A stretch of 64,000 nucleotides of DNA from NCBI GenBank assembly GCA_020403045.1, contig JADBYK010000033.1, positions 41,667-105,666 on the forward strand, read 5' to 3'. Both the position numbers and the translations under genes were made by a program. Under the pieces are notes generated by a model. It was not told the origin of the DNA and made no database searches. It was given only the letters and a program-made list of their open reading frames with translations. Shown here one piece after another: positions 18,323 through 28,000 of the stretch (position 1 is its first letter; every line of letters begins with the position of its first letter). Source of the DNA: Cytophagales bacterium (GTDB lineage: Bacteria; Bacteroidota; Bacteroidia; Cytophagales; Cyclobacteriaceae).

Positions 18323-21300
18323 ATGAGTGAGGAAATACTAAAAGCGCTTACCCAACTCTTTGCAATCATCACCAAACAAGATGGCGGGGTGACTGAAAAC
18401 GAGCGCCAATTTGTGATTAGTTTTTTTAGAACTGAACTAGATCAAGACTCGATCAAAGAGTACCTTGAGCTTTACGATAATATATCAGGATACAGTAAGC
18501 AAGGCTCGGGCGATGACGAAAAAAACAAGCTGACTTCTGTCAGGGACTCTGTTAAAACCTTGGGTATCTGCAAGAAAATTAACAAAACCCTTACCCAAAA
18601 ACAAAAAGTGGTTGTGTTGATTAAGCTGCTAGAGCTTATCGGCTCCGACAAGAACTTCACTCCACAGCGCATCGAAATCATCAATACCGTTTCGACTGTA
18701 TTTAACATTGACCAGAAGGTATATAACCTCATTGAGAAGTTTATTACAGCAGAGCAAATTGAAGACCTGAACTTTTCTGATATCCTTATTGTCAATGGCG
18801 GCAGTGAGAAATCAGCCGAACTTCAAAAACATACACATGGCCACATCGCTGGCAATCTGATTTTTATGCGGGTCAGCAGTGTGGAAATGTATTTCACCAA
18901 ATACCTGGGTGAGGAACTAAACATACTCAATGGATTTATCATGCAATCCAATAGGGTTTATTTATTCTCGCATGGAAGCACTATAAAAACACAAGCAGGG
19001 GACGCGCTATACTACAGCGATCTCGTGGCCAACTTCAACGAAGAGATTAAAACCACCAAGCTTTCATTTAATGCAAACGTGGAAGAATTCAAGTTTCCCA
19101 ATGGAGCTATTGGGCTGCGAGATGTGCTAATTGCAGAAGGTCCCGGCAGATTGATTGGTATTATGGGTGCGAGTGGGGCCGGAAAAACAACGCTGCTGCT
19201 AACACTCGCAGGTTTGGAAAAGCCTTCTAAGGGCGAAATTTTAATAAACGGCTTTGATATCCACAATAAGAAAGACAAGATTCAAGGTGTCATTGGTTTT
19301 GTTTCGCAGGATGATCTCTTAATTGAGGAATTAACGGTCTACCAGAATCTGTATTACAACGCGAAACTTTGTTTTGCCACCTTTACAGAAACACAGCTAC
19401 ACGAGCGGGTAATGGAGACCCTTGAAAATTTAGGGCTAGACCAGCGGAAAGATTTAACAGTTGGCAGTGTGCTTGATAAAAAGATAAGCGGTGGTCAGCG
19501 CAAGCGTCTGAATATTGCGTTGGAACTTATTCGCGAACCTGCAATCCTATTTCTGGATGAGCCAACTTCAGGTCTATCGTCTCGCGACTCAGAAAACGTG
19601 ATTGACTTACTGAAAGAGCTTTCCCTGAAAGGAAAACTTATTTTTGTAGTTATTCACCAACCCTCTTCAGATATCTACAAGATGTTTGATAAGATGGTGA
19701 TTATGGATACGGGTGGTTATCCAGCCTATTATGGTGCACCGGTGGAAGCGGTTAGCTACTTTAAAAAAGCGACCCACCAGGTTGATAGCAATCGCGGCCA
19801 ATGCGAAACCTGTGGAAACGTAAACCCTGAACAGATTTTTAATATTATTGAGGCCAAAGTGGTAGATGAGTATGGTCAGCCCACCAACAAGCGTAAGGTT
19901 ACTCCGCCCCAATGGCATGACAAGTATAAAGAACGATTTAAAATCAGTCGTATTGAGGATGTGAAAGAAGAGCCTCCCAGCACGCTCAATATCCCAAGCC
20001 GATTTAAGCAAACCGCCATTTTTGCTACCCGCGATTTTCTGTCAAAGCTCAGCAATAAACAATACTTGTTAATTAATTTGCTGGAGGCGCCTTTATTAGC
20101 AGCTATTCTCGCGATTATCATTAAGTACAAAAGTGCACCAGGTGGAAAAGAGTATCTATTTCGCTTCAATGATAACTTCCCGGCCTTCCTTCTGATGTCA
20201 ATTATTGTAGCGCTCTTTATGGGCCTCACGGTCAGTGCCGAAGAAATTATCCGCGACCGAAAGATCTTGAAACGAGAATCGTTCTTAAATCTGAGTTGGA
20301 ATAGTTACTTGATTTCTAAACTGGCCATTCTTTTCCTTCTGTCGGCTATCCAAACCTTAACCTTTGTCATCATTGGAAACGTAATTCTGGAAATCCACGG
20401 AATGACTTTTGCATTTTGGTTTGTCTTGTTTACCACATCCTGCATGGCCAACGTATTGGGTTTAAATATTTCGTCTGCTTTCAACTCTGCCGTCACCGTC
20501 TACGTGATGATTCCACTTTTGCTGATTCCTCAAATGATTTTGAGCGGACTTCTTTTTAATTTTGATAAGTTGAATGGGATTATAGCTACTAAGGGCAAAG
20601 TACCAGTGGTAGCCGATTTGATGACTTCCCGGTGGGCCTATGAAGCCATGGCTACCCATCAATTTAAAAATAACGAGTATGAAGCCACTTTCTTTAAGTA
20701 TGAAAAAGAAGAGGCAAAAGCAGATTTCAAGGCGGCTTATCTTGCCGATGAACTAAAAAAGAGAAATCTATTTGTCTTAGAGAACTTCGAATCAAAAAAT
20801 GATTCAATCAAGAAACTGGTAGCCATAAACCTGTCGATCATCGATGAGAATTTAAAAAACGAACCCTTCCGGATGGGCCTTGAGAAAATCGACCTCGCTA
20901 GTGCTCTTGACCCGTCAAATTATTCAAAAATCGTAGGTGGGCTTCTGTCCAATTATTTCGAAGACTATCGAAAATACTATCAAAAAATCTACAACGATAA
21001 TGTTTCTCTGATCGAAAAAAGAATGGCATTTGATGAGAAGAATGGAATCGACATCAACCACGAAAAGAATAAATACTACAATGAAAGTTTGGCGGATCTG
21101 GTGAAAAATATTAACACGAAGGAGCGACTGCTCGAATACAACGGAAAACTCATTCAACAAATCAACCCTATCTTTCAGGAAACCAATCCTTCTAATCCGA
21201 TGGACTACAGAACCGCCTTTTTCCTCCCCCAAAAAAACTTCGCAGGAATGTCTATTGATACGTATTGGTTTAATCTGCTGGTTATCTGGATGATGGCCCT

Positions 21301-21406
21301 ATTGTTATATATATCTTTGTACTTTGAATGGCTCAGAAACCTGATTGACTTATTTGGGAAGGTGAATATCCCAAACAAAGTAACTATTCCGTTCAAAAGG
21401 AAGTAG
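18323..21406 (+). CDS. TerB-like / ABC ATPase / ABC2 permease fusion (ABCG-type)
   Basis: A 1027-residue protein. Residues 1-140 are helical and resemble a TerB-like (tellurite-resistance B) domain; residues about 150-250 are a beta-rich module I cannot name. An ABCG-type ATPase follows: Walker A GASGAGKTTL about residue 281, signature ISGGQRKRLNIA about 388, Walker B ILFLDEPTSGL about 409. From about residue 575 there are hydrophobic segments of an ABC2 permease (LLEAPLLAAILAIII, LLMSIIVALFMGLTV, VMIPLLLIPQMILSGLLF), an extra-membrane loop of about 230 residues, and a last membrane helix near residue 990. It follows siaC by 32 bases. Substrate and direction of transport are unknown. Confidence 0.82.
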   Translation: MSEEILKALTQLFAIITKQDGGVTENERQFVISFFRTELDQDSIKEYLELYDNISGYSKQGSGDDEKNKLTSVRDSVKTLGICKKINKTLTQKQKVVVLIKLLELIGSDKNFTPQRIEIINTVSTVFNIDQKVYNLIEKFITAEQIEDLNFSDILIVNGGSEKSAELQKHTHGHIAGNLIFMRVSSVEMYFTKYLGEELNILNGFIMQSNRVYLFSHGSTIKTQAGDALYYSDLVANFNEEIKTTKLSFNANVEEFKFPNGAIGLRDVLIAEGPGRLIGIMGASGAGKTTLLLTLAGLEKPSKGEILINGFDIHNKKDKIQGVIGFVSQDDLLIEELTVYQNLYYNAKLCFATFTETQLHERVMETLENLGLDQRKDLTVGSVLDKKISGGQRKRLNIALELIREPAILFLDEPTSGLSSRDSENVIDLLKELSLKGKLIFVVIHQPSSDIYKMFDKMVIMDTGGYPAYYGAPVEAVSYFKKATHQVDSNRGQCETCGNVNPEQIFNIIEAKVVDEYGQPTNKRKVTPPQWHDKYKERFKISRIEDVKEEPPSTLNIPSRFKQTAIFATRDFLSKLSNKQYLLINLLEAPLLAAILAIIIKYKSAPGGKEYLFRFNDNFPAFLLMSIIVALFMGLTVSAEEIIRDRKILKRESFLNLSWNSYLISKLAILFLLSAIQTLTFVIIGNVILEIHGMTFAFWFVLFTTSCMANVLGLNISSAFNSAVTVYVMIPLLLIPQMILSGLLFNFDKLNGIIATKGKVPVVADLMTSRWAYEAMATHQFKNNEYEATFFKYEKEEAKADFKAAYLADELKKRNLFVLENFESKNDSIKKLVAINLSIIDENLKNEPFRMGLEKIDLASALDPSNYSKIVGGLLSNYFEDYRKYYQKIYNDNVSLIEKRMAFDEKNGIDINHEKNKYYNESLADLVKNINTKERLLEYNGKLIQQINPIFQETNPSNPMDYRTAFFLPQKNFAGMSIDTYWFNLLVIWMMALLLYISLYFEWLRNLIDLFGKVNIPNKVTIPFKRK

Positions 21407-21457
21407 ATTTGGTAACATATGCTGAATTCTTAATTTTGTATAGATAATTAATAAGTT

Positions 21458-22351
21458 ATGAGAGTATTCCTGATTTCACTACTCGCCCTGTTTTTTACCG
21501 CCTGCGGCACGGGCAAAAAACCAGACGAACAAGCCTTTTTGAATAGCCTGGATTCTGCCAAAAGCGGGCCTACCATAGATGAAGAGGTTATTAACAGCAT
21601 TCTCCAGCAGATACCAAGCCCGCTGGAGATTTCGGTTCTTTTAAAGGAATCGGGGACAAAATACAATGCCGGCATGCTAAACACTCCGGATAATCTTTCA
21701 AAATATAACAGCAACTACAAAAAAGCACTCAATTTGGGGGTTTTTGGTACTGATTTGGGATATACTAACATCTACGAACAGAATCAGGACGGCATTAAAT
21801 ACCTTTCATCGATCAAATCACTGGCTGACGGGCTGAATATTGGACAATTTTTTGATATTGAAACGATTGGCCGATTGGCAACCAACAGCAAAAACCTCGA
21901 TTCCTTGTTATTGATAACGACCCAAAACTTTAATAGCATTAATCACTACTTGCAAACCCAGAGCCGGGCTAGCCTGAGTGTTTTGCTGCTCATTGGGGGA
22001 TGGGTAGAAGCTATGCAGATAACGTGTCAGGTCGCTGCCAAAGACACAAAAAATAAAGAGCTTCAGGAGAAAATAGGCGAACAAAAAATAATCCTTGAAC
22101 AGATCGTTCTTCTGCTATCGTTCTACAAAGACGATGCAAATATGGCATCGTTATTGAATGACATGAACGAATTGAAGGTTGCCTTTGACAAAATCAATAT
22201 TACTTACACTTACAAAGAGTCTACTATGGAAATCATTGATGGCGTTGCGGTTATCAAAGACAACAGTTCTACCACTATCAATGTCACCAGTGAGGATATT
22301 GAGGCGATTAGAACGTTGACAAATTCTATCAGAAACAAAATAATTGGCTAA
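21458..22351 (+). CDS. Predicted lipoprotein of unknown function
   Basis: A 297-residue protein with a lipoprotein signal peptide: MRVFLISLLALFFTAC, the lipobox being FTAC with cysteine 16. The mature part is mostly alpha-helical, with no catalytic motif I recognise. It lies 51 bases after the TerB-ABC gene in the siaBC operon, and a secreted protein follows 20 bases later. It may therefore work in the periplasm with the large extra-membrane loop of the ABC protein; that is inference from position only. Confidence 0.75.
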   Translation: MRVFLISLLALFFTACGTGKKPDEQAFLNSLDSAKSGPTIDEEVINSILQQIPSPLEISVLLKESGTKYNAGMLNTPDNLSKYNSNYKKALNLGVFGTDLGYTNIYEQNQDGIKYLSSIKSLADGLNIGQFFDIETIGRLATNSKNLDSLLLITTQNFNSINHYLQTQSRASLSVLLLIGGWVEAMQITCQVAAKDTKNKELQEKIGEQKIILEQIVLLLSFYKDDANMASLLNDMNELKVAFDKINITYTYKESTMEIIDGVAVIKDNSSTTINVTSEDIEAIRTLTNSIRNKIIG

Positions 22352-22371
22352 TTTTACAGAATTATCAAACT

Positions 22372-22803
22372 ATGAAAAAGGCATTTATCGTAACACTATC
22401 GTTGCTCATCATGAGCGCTGGTTCCATTGATTTAATTGGCCAGTGTAACCCAGACAATTTTGCGAACGCCTGTATCCCAAAATTGGCCTCTGGCTTTAAC
22501 TTTTTGAAAAGTTATAAGGTAGATGGTGAAGGGGGTTCAAAAGAAAAAGTAGAATATAGCTACGTATTTACGAAGGGAACTCAGTATATGATCAACCTTT
22601 GTGCAAATGGTGCAAATACAGACGGCATCATAGTTACACTGTTTGACTCTGACCGTAATAAAGTGGCATCCAGCAAAATCAACGGTCAGTTTATTTCTGC
22701 CATCGCATACCCGTGCAATGCTACTGGAATTTATTATATCCAATACACGTTTGATGGTTCTTCAGGAAAATGTGGTGGAAGCGCACTTGGTTTTAAGCGA
22801 TAA
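22372..22803 (+). CDS. Small secreted protein of unknown function
   Basis: A 143-residue protein with a signal peptide (cleavage near residue 22-24, before QCNPDN). The mature domain has four cysteines (in QCNPD, NACIPK, LCANG, PCNA) plus one in GKCGG, and a beta-rich pattern with VTLFDSDRNKVASSKINGQF. This resembles small beta-sandwich domains that bind outside the cell, but no family can be named. It is the last gene of the siaBC-ABC operon and is followed by a terminator. Confidence 0.7.
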   Translation: MKKAFIVTLSLLIMSAGSIDLIGQCNPDNFANACIPKLASGFNFLKSYKVDGEGGSKEKVEYSYVFTKGTQYMINLCANGANTDGIIVTLFDSDRNKVASSKINGQFISAIAYPCNATGIYYIQYTFDGSSGKCGGSALGFKR

Positions 22804-22827
22804 AACAAGACCAGCTAAAAAATTGAG

Positions 22828-22853
22828 CCTTGCTTAGTGCAGGGTTTTTTTTT
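22828..22853 (+). terminator. Rho-independent terminator of the siaBC-ABC operon
   Basis: A 6-bp stem CCTTGC/GCAGGG (one G-U pair) with a TTAGT loop is followed by nine T. It lies 24 bases after the secreted-protein stop codon. Confidence 0.8.
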
Positions 22854-22862
22854 ACCTTTTGA

Positions 22863-23504
22863 TTGGTGGAACAACGTACAAGCACTTTTGCTTTTCAAGC
22901 GCGCTACTACAAACTAGGTCGCATTGATGACTCAACAAAGCAAGTCTGGTGGGTGCTACATGGCTATGGCCAATTGGCACAATATTTTATTCAAAAATTT
23001 AAAGACCTAAGTGAAAAGGGAATTTGCATTGTAGCGCCCGAAGGCCTGTCGAAATTCTATCTGGCTGGCAATGCGGGTCGCATCGGGGCTACGTGGATGA
23101 CGCGCGAAAATCGAATCGTTGAAATTGAAAATTATACCAACTACCTCGACTCCGTCCTAGCTATCGAGCGCCCTCCCTCCCACGTGAAAACCACCTTATT
23201 AGGGTTTTCGCAAGGTGCTGCGACTGCCGTGCGATGGGCCATGAATGGCAATCTGGAATTCGACCGATTAGTTTTGTGGGCCGGCCTTTTTCCTCCTGAC
23301 ATGGATTTTGAAAAAGGAACCCACCTTCTACAAAAAAAAGAAGTGATTGAAGTGCTGGGGAAGCACGATGAATTTATTACCATAGAAAAAATAGCAGAGA
23401 TGCATGACCTAAACACTCGCCTGCACTTAACACCAACCATTATCGAATTTGATGGGAAGCACGAATTGGATGTGGAGATTCTTAATAAGATTGCGTTTGG
23501 CTAA
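22863..23504 (+). CDS. Alpha/beta hydrolase, phospholipase/carboxylesterase type
   Basis: A roughly 213-residue alpha/beta hydrolase of the Abhydrolase_2 (carboxylesterase/thioesterase) type. The catalytic triad is visible: nucleophile serine in LLGFSQGAA, aspartate in VLGKHDEFI and histidine in FDGKHELD. The reading frame has no ATG near its start; TTG (22863) or GTG (22866) must be used. It begins just after the upstream operon's terminator. The last 4 bases overlap the end of the convergent SDR gene. Substrate is unknown. Confidence 0.82.
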   Translation: MVEQRTSTFAFQARYYKLGRIDDSTKQVWWVLHGYGQLAQYFIQKFKDLSEKGICIVAPEGLSKFYLAGNAGRIGATWMTRENRIVEIENYTNYLDSVLAIERPPSHVKTTLLGFSQGAATAVRWAMNGNLEFDRLVLWAGLFPPDMDFEKGTHLLQKKEVIEVLGKHDEFITIEKIAEMHDLNTRLHLTPTIIEFDGKHELDVEILNKIAFG

Positions 23505-24262
23505 ACCTCCCGTTTCAAAACCGTAGCACTCGCTTGTGCGGTAGGCAGCACCACCATGTCGGCTATGACTACGTGTGCCGGACGGGTGACCGTAAACAAA
23601 ATTACGTCAGCAATATCAGCAGCATAAAGAGGTGTTAAGCCCTGATAGACTGATTTTGCCCGCTCTGCATCCCCTTTAAATCTTACTAGTGAAAATTCTG
23701 TTTCAACCATACCGGGATGAATTCCGGTAACTTTTATACCAAATGGATTGAGATCCATTCGCATACCTTTGGTGAGCGCATCTACTGCAAATTTGCTGGC
23801 ACAATACACATTTCCGTTAGGATATACTTCTTTGCCGGCAATAGAGCCAATGTTGAGGATGTGTCCCGCTTTTCTTGCAATCATACCGGGCATGACTTGC
23901 TTAGAGACATAGAGTAGGCCCTTTACGTTGATATCGATCATGGCATCCCAGTCGTCTACCTCTCCTGTTTGTATGGGAGCAAGCCCATGCGCATTGCCTG
24001 CATTGTTCACAAGCACATCGATATTTTTCCACTCCTCTGGCAGAGAGCCAATGGACTGCGCTGTTTGACTGCGGTCGCGTACATCAAAGTTGAGCGCTAT
24101 CACTTCTGTGACTTGAGAAAGCTCGCCCGTCAATTTTGTCAATCGGTCGTTTCTTCTACCAACCAGAATAAGTTTAAAATTATTTGCTGCCAACAGACGT
24201 GCAGTGGCCTCTCCTATTCCTGAGGTGGCTCCGGTGATCAGTACGATTCTTTTTGAATTCAT
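23501..24262 (-). CDS. Short-chain dehydrogenase/reductase (YdfG-like)
   Basis: A classical SDR of about 253 residues using NAD(P)H. Visible: TGATSGIG cofactor loop, RNDRLTKL after the second strand (an arginine after the glycine motif, which favours NADP), NNAGNAHGL, the catalytic serine in LNIGSIAG, and the YCASK tyrosine-lysine pair. It most resembles the 3-hydroxy-acid dehydrogenase / malonic-semialdehyde reductase YdfG group. The start is set at the ATG at 24262; four more codons with a TTG at 24274 are possible. Confidence 0.88.
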   Translation of the reverse strand: MNSKRIVLITGATSGIGEATARLLAANNFKLILVGRRNDRLTKLTGELSQVTEVIALNFDVRDRSQTAQSIGSLPEEWKNIDVLVNNAGNAHGLAPIQTGEVDDWDAMIDINVKGLLYVSKQVMPGMIARKAGHILNIGSIAGKEVYPNGNVYCASKFAVDALTKGMRMDLNPFGIKVTGIHPGMVETEFSLVRFKGDAERAKSVYQGLTPLYAADIADVILFTVTRPAHVVIADMVVLPTAQASATVLKREV

Positions 24263-24315
24263 TTTATTTTTCAAGATGGTAAAACTGCTATTTAAAAAAA
24301 GTGGATGTACGTATC

Positions 24316-25053
24316 CTACTGGAAGATGAGGTAGACCCCAATCGTATTCGTGTTCAATCGGCTTAGCGGATCTTTGTACACACTCGCTTCATCGCCCAAT
24401 ATGTCAACGAGGCCTCTGGAAAATCGAAGCTCGGGTGAGAACTTGAACAGCGGAAAATAAAAATCAAAACCAATACCTGCGTCCACACTCAAATTTCTTT
24501 TTAGAACGGGTATTGCACCAGACGAATTGCCAATGTCATTTTTACCAGATGCCTCGAAGGCCGGTGTAAATCCACCTACCATGTACATACGCACATTGCC
24601 CCTTCGCATGGATTTAAATTTTACTAAAATTGGAAATTCAACCATGGTGGTTTCGATCAACTGAGCTTGGGTGGTTCGGTTAGTAAAGAAATACGTAAGT
24701 CGATGAGAATAAAACCCGGCCTTTGGCATCAGCCGTAAATCAAAAAATTCGTTGAGTCGATAGTTTACCAAGAAGCCGAGCGAAAACCCAGGGATAAACT
24801 GCGGTTGCACAGAATGAACGGTGTCAAACTTCTTTGTAACAAACTGATTAGAATACTTTACTTCGTAGGAAGTTGAGTGTATGCCAATTGAAAATCCATA
24901 ACTGAATTTCCGGTCGTCATAGTTGGGATTATGCTGCCTTGCCCATTTAAATAACTGAGCCTGCGCAGTTGCTGAGCAACACAGTAAAATTACTGTGAAT
25001 GCTACTTGACGCCCGAATAGAGACTGCTGATGCCAAATGTTAGCGCCTTGCAT
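24316..25053 (-). CDS. porT: Outer-membrane beta-barrel protein, probable type IX secretion protein PorT
   Basis: A 245-residue outer-membrane barrel with a signal peptide (TVILLCCSATAQA, then QLFKW). The body alternates as in an eight-stranded barrel and ends in aromatic VYLIFQ. Length, barrel pattern and especially its place directly after ubiE, overlapping it by 52 bases, match porT, the outer-membrane component of the type IX secretion system, which is often linked to ubiE in Bacteroidota. A generic porin-family protein remains possible. Confidence 0.72.
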   Translation of the reverse strand: MQGANIWHQQSLFGRQVAFTVILLCCSATAQAQLFKWARQHNPNYDDRKFSYGFSIGIHSTSYEVKYSNQFVTKKFDTVHSVQPQFIPGFSLGFLVNYRLNEFFDLRLMPKAGFYSHRLTYFFTNRTTQAQLIETTMVEFPILVKFKSMRRGNVRMYMVGGFTPAFEASGKNDIGNSSGAIPVLKRNLSVDAGIGFDFYFPLFKFSPELRFSRGLVDILGDEASVYKDPLSRLNTNTIGVYLIFQ

Positions 25054-25724
25054 GATGTATCTTTATAACCCAACTCAGCTAAAATCGAAACAAAATCTTC
25101 TCCATCAGGAAATGCCCGTATTGAATCCGGAAGGTACGTATAAGCCGCAGCATCTTTGGACAACGCCTTCCCCACAGCCGGTGTAATAAACTTGAAATAG
25201 AAATGGTACAACGGCTTAAAGTACCAGGCGGTCGGTTTTGAGAATTCAAGGATGACCAGTCTGCCTCCCGGCTTTAACACCCTCAACATCTCGGCCAATC
25301 CTTGTCTCAAATTCTCGAAGTTTCTTACTCCAAAAGCAACGATAATGGCATCAAACTTATTGTTATCAAAGGGCAGATTCTCGCAATCTCCGGTTCTCAA
25401 TTCTATAACATGATCCAGTTTTTTAGCCACCAGTTTCTTTCGTCCGACTTCCAACATACCCTCAGAAATATCGACTCCGATGACCTGGGCGGGATTTAGT
25501 TTCATTGCTTGAATCGCAAAATCACCCGTGCCGGTCGCTACATCTAAAATTAATTTTGGACTACTTTTTTCCAATAGTCGAATGGCCTTCCTTCTCCAGC
25601 CAATGTCTACTCCAAAACTCAGGAAATGATTTAGGAAATCGTAGTTGCCACTGATAGTGTCGAACATTTTCGCCACCTGCTTCTTTTTGCCTGATGGGTC
25701 GTTTTTGTAGGGTACTACTTCCAA
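25002..25724 (-). CDS. ubiE: Demethylmenaquinone methyltransferase
   Basis: A 240-residue class I SAM methyltransferase catalysing the last step of menaquinone synthesis at the membrane. Visible: MFDTISGNYDFLNHFLSFGVDIGWRR split over the N-terminus, SAM motif DVATGTGDFAIQA, GVDISEGMLEVGRKK, and VLKPGGRLVILEFSKP. The C-terminal coding sequence overlaps the beginning of porT by 52 bases. Menaquinone use suits a Bacteroidota respiratory chain. Confidence 0.95.
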   Translation of the reverse strand: MEVVPYKNDPSGKKKQVAKMFDTISGNYDFLNHFLSFGVDIGWRRKAIRLLEKSSPKLILDVATGTGDFAIQAMKLNPAQVIGVDISEGMLEVGRKKLVAKKLDHVIELRTGDCENLPFDNNKFDAIIVAFGVRNFENLRQGLAEMLRVLKPGGRLVILEFSKPTAWYFKPLYHFYFKFITPAVGKALSKDAAAYTYLPDSIRAFPDGEDFVSILAELGYKDTSCKALTFGISSLYSGVK

Positions 25725-25775
25725 CGTAATAGCGATTTGGATTTATGGAATAAATACTAAAGACTGCAAGCTAGG

Positions 25776-27854
25776 TTATTTCCCCAGCACTTTAAATTCC
25801 ACCCTACGATTAAATTGGCGACCTTCTTCTTCATCATCGTTGCTTGCCAAAGGTTTTGTCTCTCCATAGCCAACCGCCTTAATTCGTCTGGTGTCAACTC
25901 CTTTGGAAGTTAAAAAATTCTTCACTGCATTAGCCCTTCTCAATGATAAACCTAAATTGAATTTGTTGTCGCCAACACTGTCAGTATGCCCTCCTATTTC
26001 CACTTGAAGGCTGGTATTTTGCTTCATCATTGTTTCTAACTTGTTGAGTTCTGAGTAGGACTCTGTTTTAAAGGTTGCTTTTTCAAAATCAAAATAGATG
26101 TTACGCAGTATCGACACTACTCCCACTGACAACTTTCTCATTTCGATCGTTCTATTGATTGTTTTCTCTTTCGCGCTTGCTCCTTCAATTTTCACGGTGA
26201 GCGTCTGAAAGACGTAGCCCTCCTTCTCAACAGACAAACGATAGTCCTTTGTCGTAGTAGCAACAATCAAGAATTTCGAAGAACCTTCAGCCAGATTTTC
26301 AATACCTACCACCAAATTATCTTTTAATCCCTGCATTCTCACCTTCGCATCTAATGGACTTTTTGAATCAGCGTCCACCACGTTTACAACATATTGCACC
26401 GGAACCACTTCCGGCTTTGGCTCTACTTTTGGCTTCACCTCTTCCACAATCGGTTCCTTTACTGGTTCCACTTTAGGGAGCTCGATAACGGGCTCCGGTT
26501 CTTTTGCGGCAACTGGTGGCTTCTTCTCCTCTGTCGATGGTTCGATTTTGTAGATGTCTGAATACCCTAAGCCGTCTCCACGTACCGAAGAATAATACCA
26601 ACGCTTTCCATCTTTTGTTCCTGAAAAAAAGACGTCATCATCAGGCGAATTGATGGGATAACCCATATTCTCCGGATCGCTCCACTCGTTTTTCTCCTTG
26701 TCCAATAAATTAGATTTGAAAATATCAAATCCGCCCATGCCCTTTCTGCCACGCGAACTAAAATAGAGTGCTTTCCCATCGTAGTCAATGAATGGTCCAT
26801 CTTCATCGTACTCGGTGTTGATCGCTGACCCTAGGTTTTTCACGCGCGACCACTCTCCACGGCTGTCCTTTGTGCAAACATAGATATCTGAACCACCAAA
26901 ACCACCGGGCCGTTCGCTAGCGAAGTAAAGCAATTCTCCATCTTTTGTAATTGAAATCGAAGATTCTTTATACGAAGAATTGATAACACCAGGCAATGCT
27001 TCTAGCGAACTCCAAGAGCCATCTTTCTTTCGTTCAGAAAAATAAATATCGCCTCCACCATCGTCTTTGTACACAAAAAGCGTAGTCCCATCGGGGGAAA
27101 ATGCAAGACTAGAATCAAAGAATTTGGTATTCAACGTGGGCCCTATGTTCTTTGCTTTCTGCCATGTAGTTCCGATTCGTGTCGTTGTAAAGATATCCTC
27201 ATAAGGTTTGTTATCCTCCGCTACGTTTTCATAAGTATTCCCGTCTCTTCTTCGGGTTGTAAAAAAAATCTCGTCCTCGCTGGCATTTAGAATAGGCGCA
27301 AAATCTTCAAACTCTGAGTTGATCTCTCGGCCAATGTTTACAATTGAATAGGGTTTTGGACTCGCAACAAATTCTTTTCCGTTTTTACACTCAGTAATTC
27401 TTCGATCCACGTCTTTCATATCCACCTTATCTTTGCCCTGATAATTTGGCTTTTTAGTCAATTTGTCTTTGTAGCGGGTGTAAAAGTCAATGGCTTTGTT
27501 AAACTCCAATCCGTACTGATAACTCATACCAATCCGATACTCTATGTCGAATCGATAGTCAGCATCCTGGCGGTATACACGCAAAAAGTATTTTACCGCT
27601 AGCTCTTTTCCAATGGTTTTTAAGTACAATTCACCAGCGCCAAAATTTGCCTTTATGAAGGTTGTATCCAGGTTGGCAGCTAAAACCATCTGATCTTTGG
27701 CGTCATCCTCTGCTTTGCTACCTTCTAGCGTGAGTTCCGCCTGAAGCATGTATTCTTTTGCAAGCTCCTTATCCTGTTCTTGCTGACCGAACATCGGATT
27801 CAGAAAACAAAAGAAACAAGCCGAAAAAAATAGTATCCTTACAAGGCTATACAT
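25776..27854 (-). CDS. OmpA-family protein with TPR and PD40 propeller (PorE-like)
   Basis: A 692-residue envelope protein if started at 27854 (MYSLVRILFFSACFFCF signal peptide); the longer frame to 27953 adds an implausible leader. Domain order: TPR-like helices (about residues 25-150), a WD40-like PD40 beta-propeller with repeated SPDGTTLFVYKDDGGGDIYF-type blades (about 180-450), a proline/glutamate-rich linker, a carboxypeptidase-regulatory-like domain, and a C-terminal OmpA peptidoglycan-binding domain (GGHTDSVGDNKFN). This is the architecture of PorE, which anchors the type IX secretion system to peptidoglycan. Close to porT, but many paralogues share this layout. Confidence 0.8.
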   Translation of the reverse strand: MYSLVRILFFSACFFCFLNPMFGQQEQDKELAKEYMLQAELTLEGSKAEDDAKDQMVLAANLDTTFIKANFGAGELYLKTIGKELAVKYFLRVYRQDADYRFDIEYRIGMSYQYGLEFNKAIDFYTRYKDKLTKKPNYQGKDKVDMKDVDRRITECKNGKEFVASPKPYSIVNIGREINSEFEDFAPILNASEDEIFFTTRRRDGNTYENVAEDNKPYEDIFTTTRIGTTWQKAKNIGPTLNTKFFDSSLAFSPDGTTLFVYKDDGGGDIYFSERKKDGSWSSLEALPGVINSSYKESSISITKDGELLYFASERPGGFGGSDIYVCTKDSRGEWSRVKNLGSAINTEYDEDGPFIDYDGKALYFSSRGRKGMGGFDIFKSNLLDKEKNEWSDPENMGYPINSPDDDVFFSGTKDGKRWYYSSVRGDGLGYSDIYKIEPSTEEKKPPVAAKEPEPVIELPKVEPVKEPIVEEVKPKVEPKPEVVPVQYVVNVVDADSKSPLDAKVRMQGLKDNLVVGIENLAEGSSKFLIVATTTKDYRLSVEKEGYVFQTLTVKIEGASAKEKTINRTIEMRKLSVGVVSILRNIYFDFEKATFKTESYSELNKLETMMKQNTSLQVEIGGHTDSVGDNKFNLGLSLRRANAVKNFLTSKGVDTRRIKAVGYGETKPLASNDDEEEGRQFNRRVEFKVLGK

Positions 27855-28000
27855 ATCAAAAAATGGTTTACGATCGAAAAAACCATGACCGAGGAGGCAA
27901 TTTAGTAAAATCCTTTTGAAAATAAAGCAGGCAAATGAATCCATAACTAACACGCTTCTTACATTATTAGTATTTTGCGCTTAAATAAATACTTTAAGAC

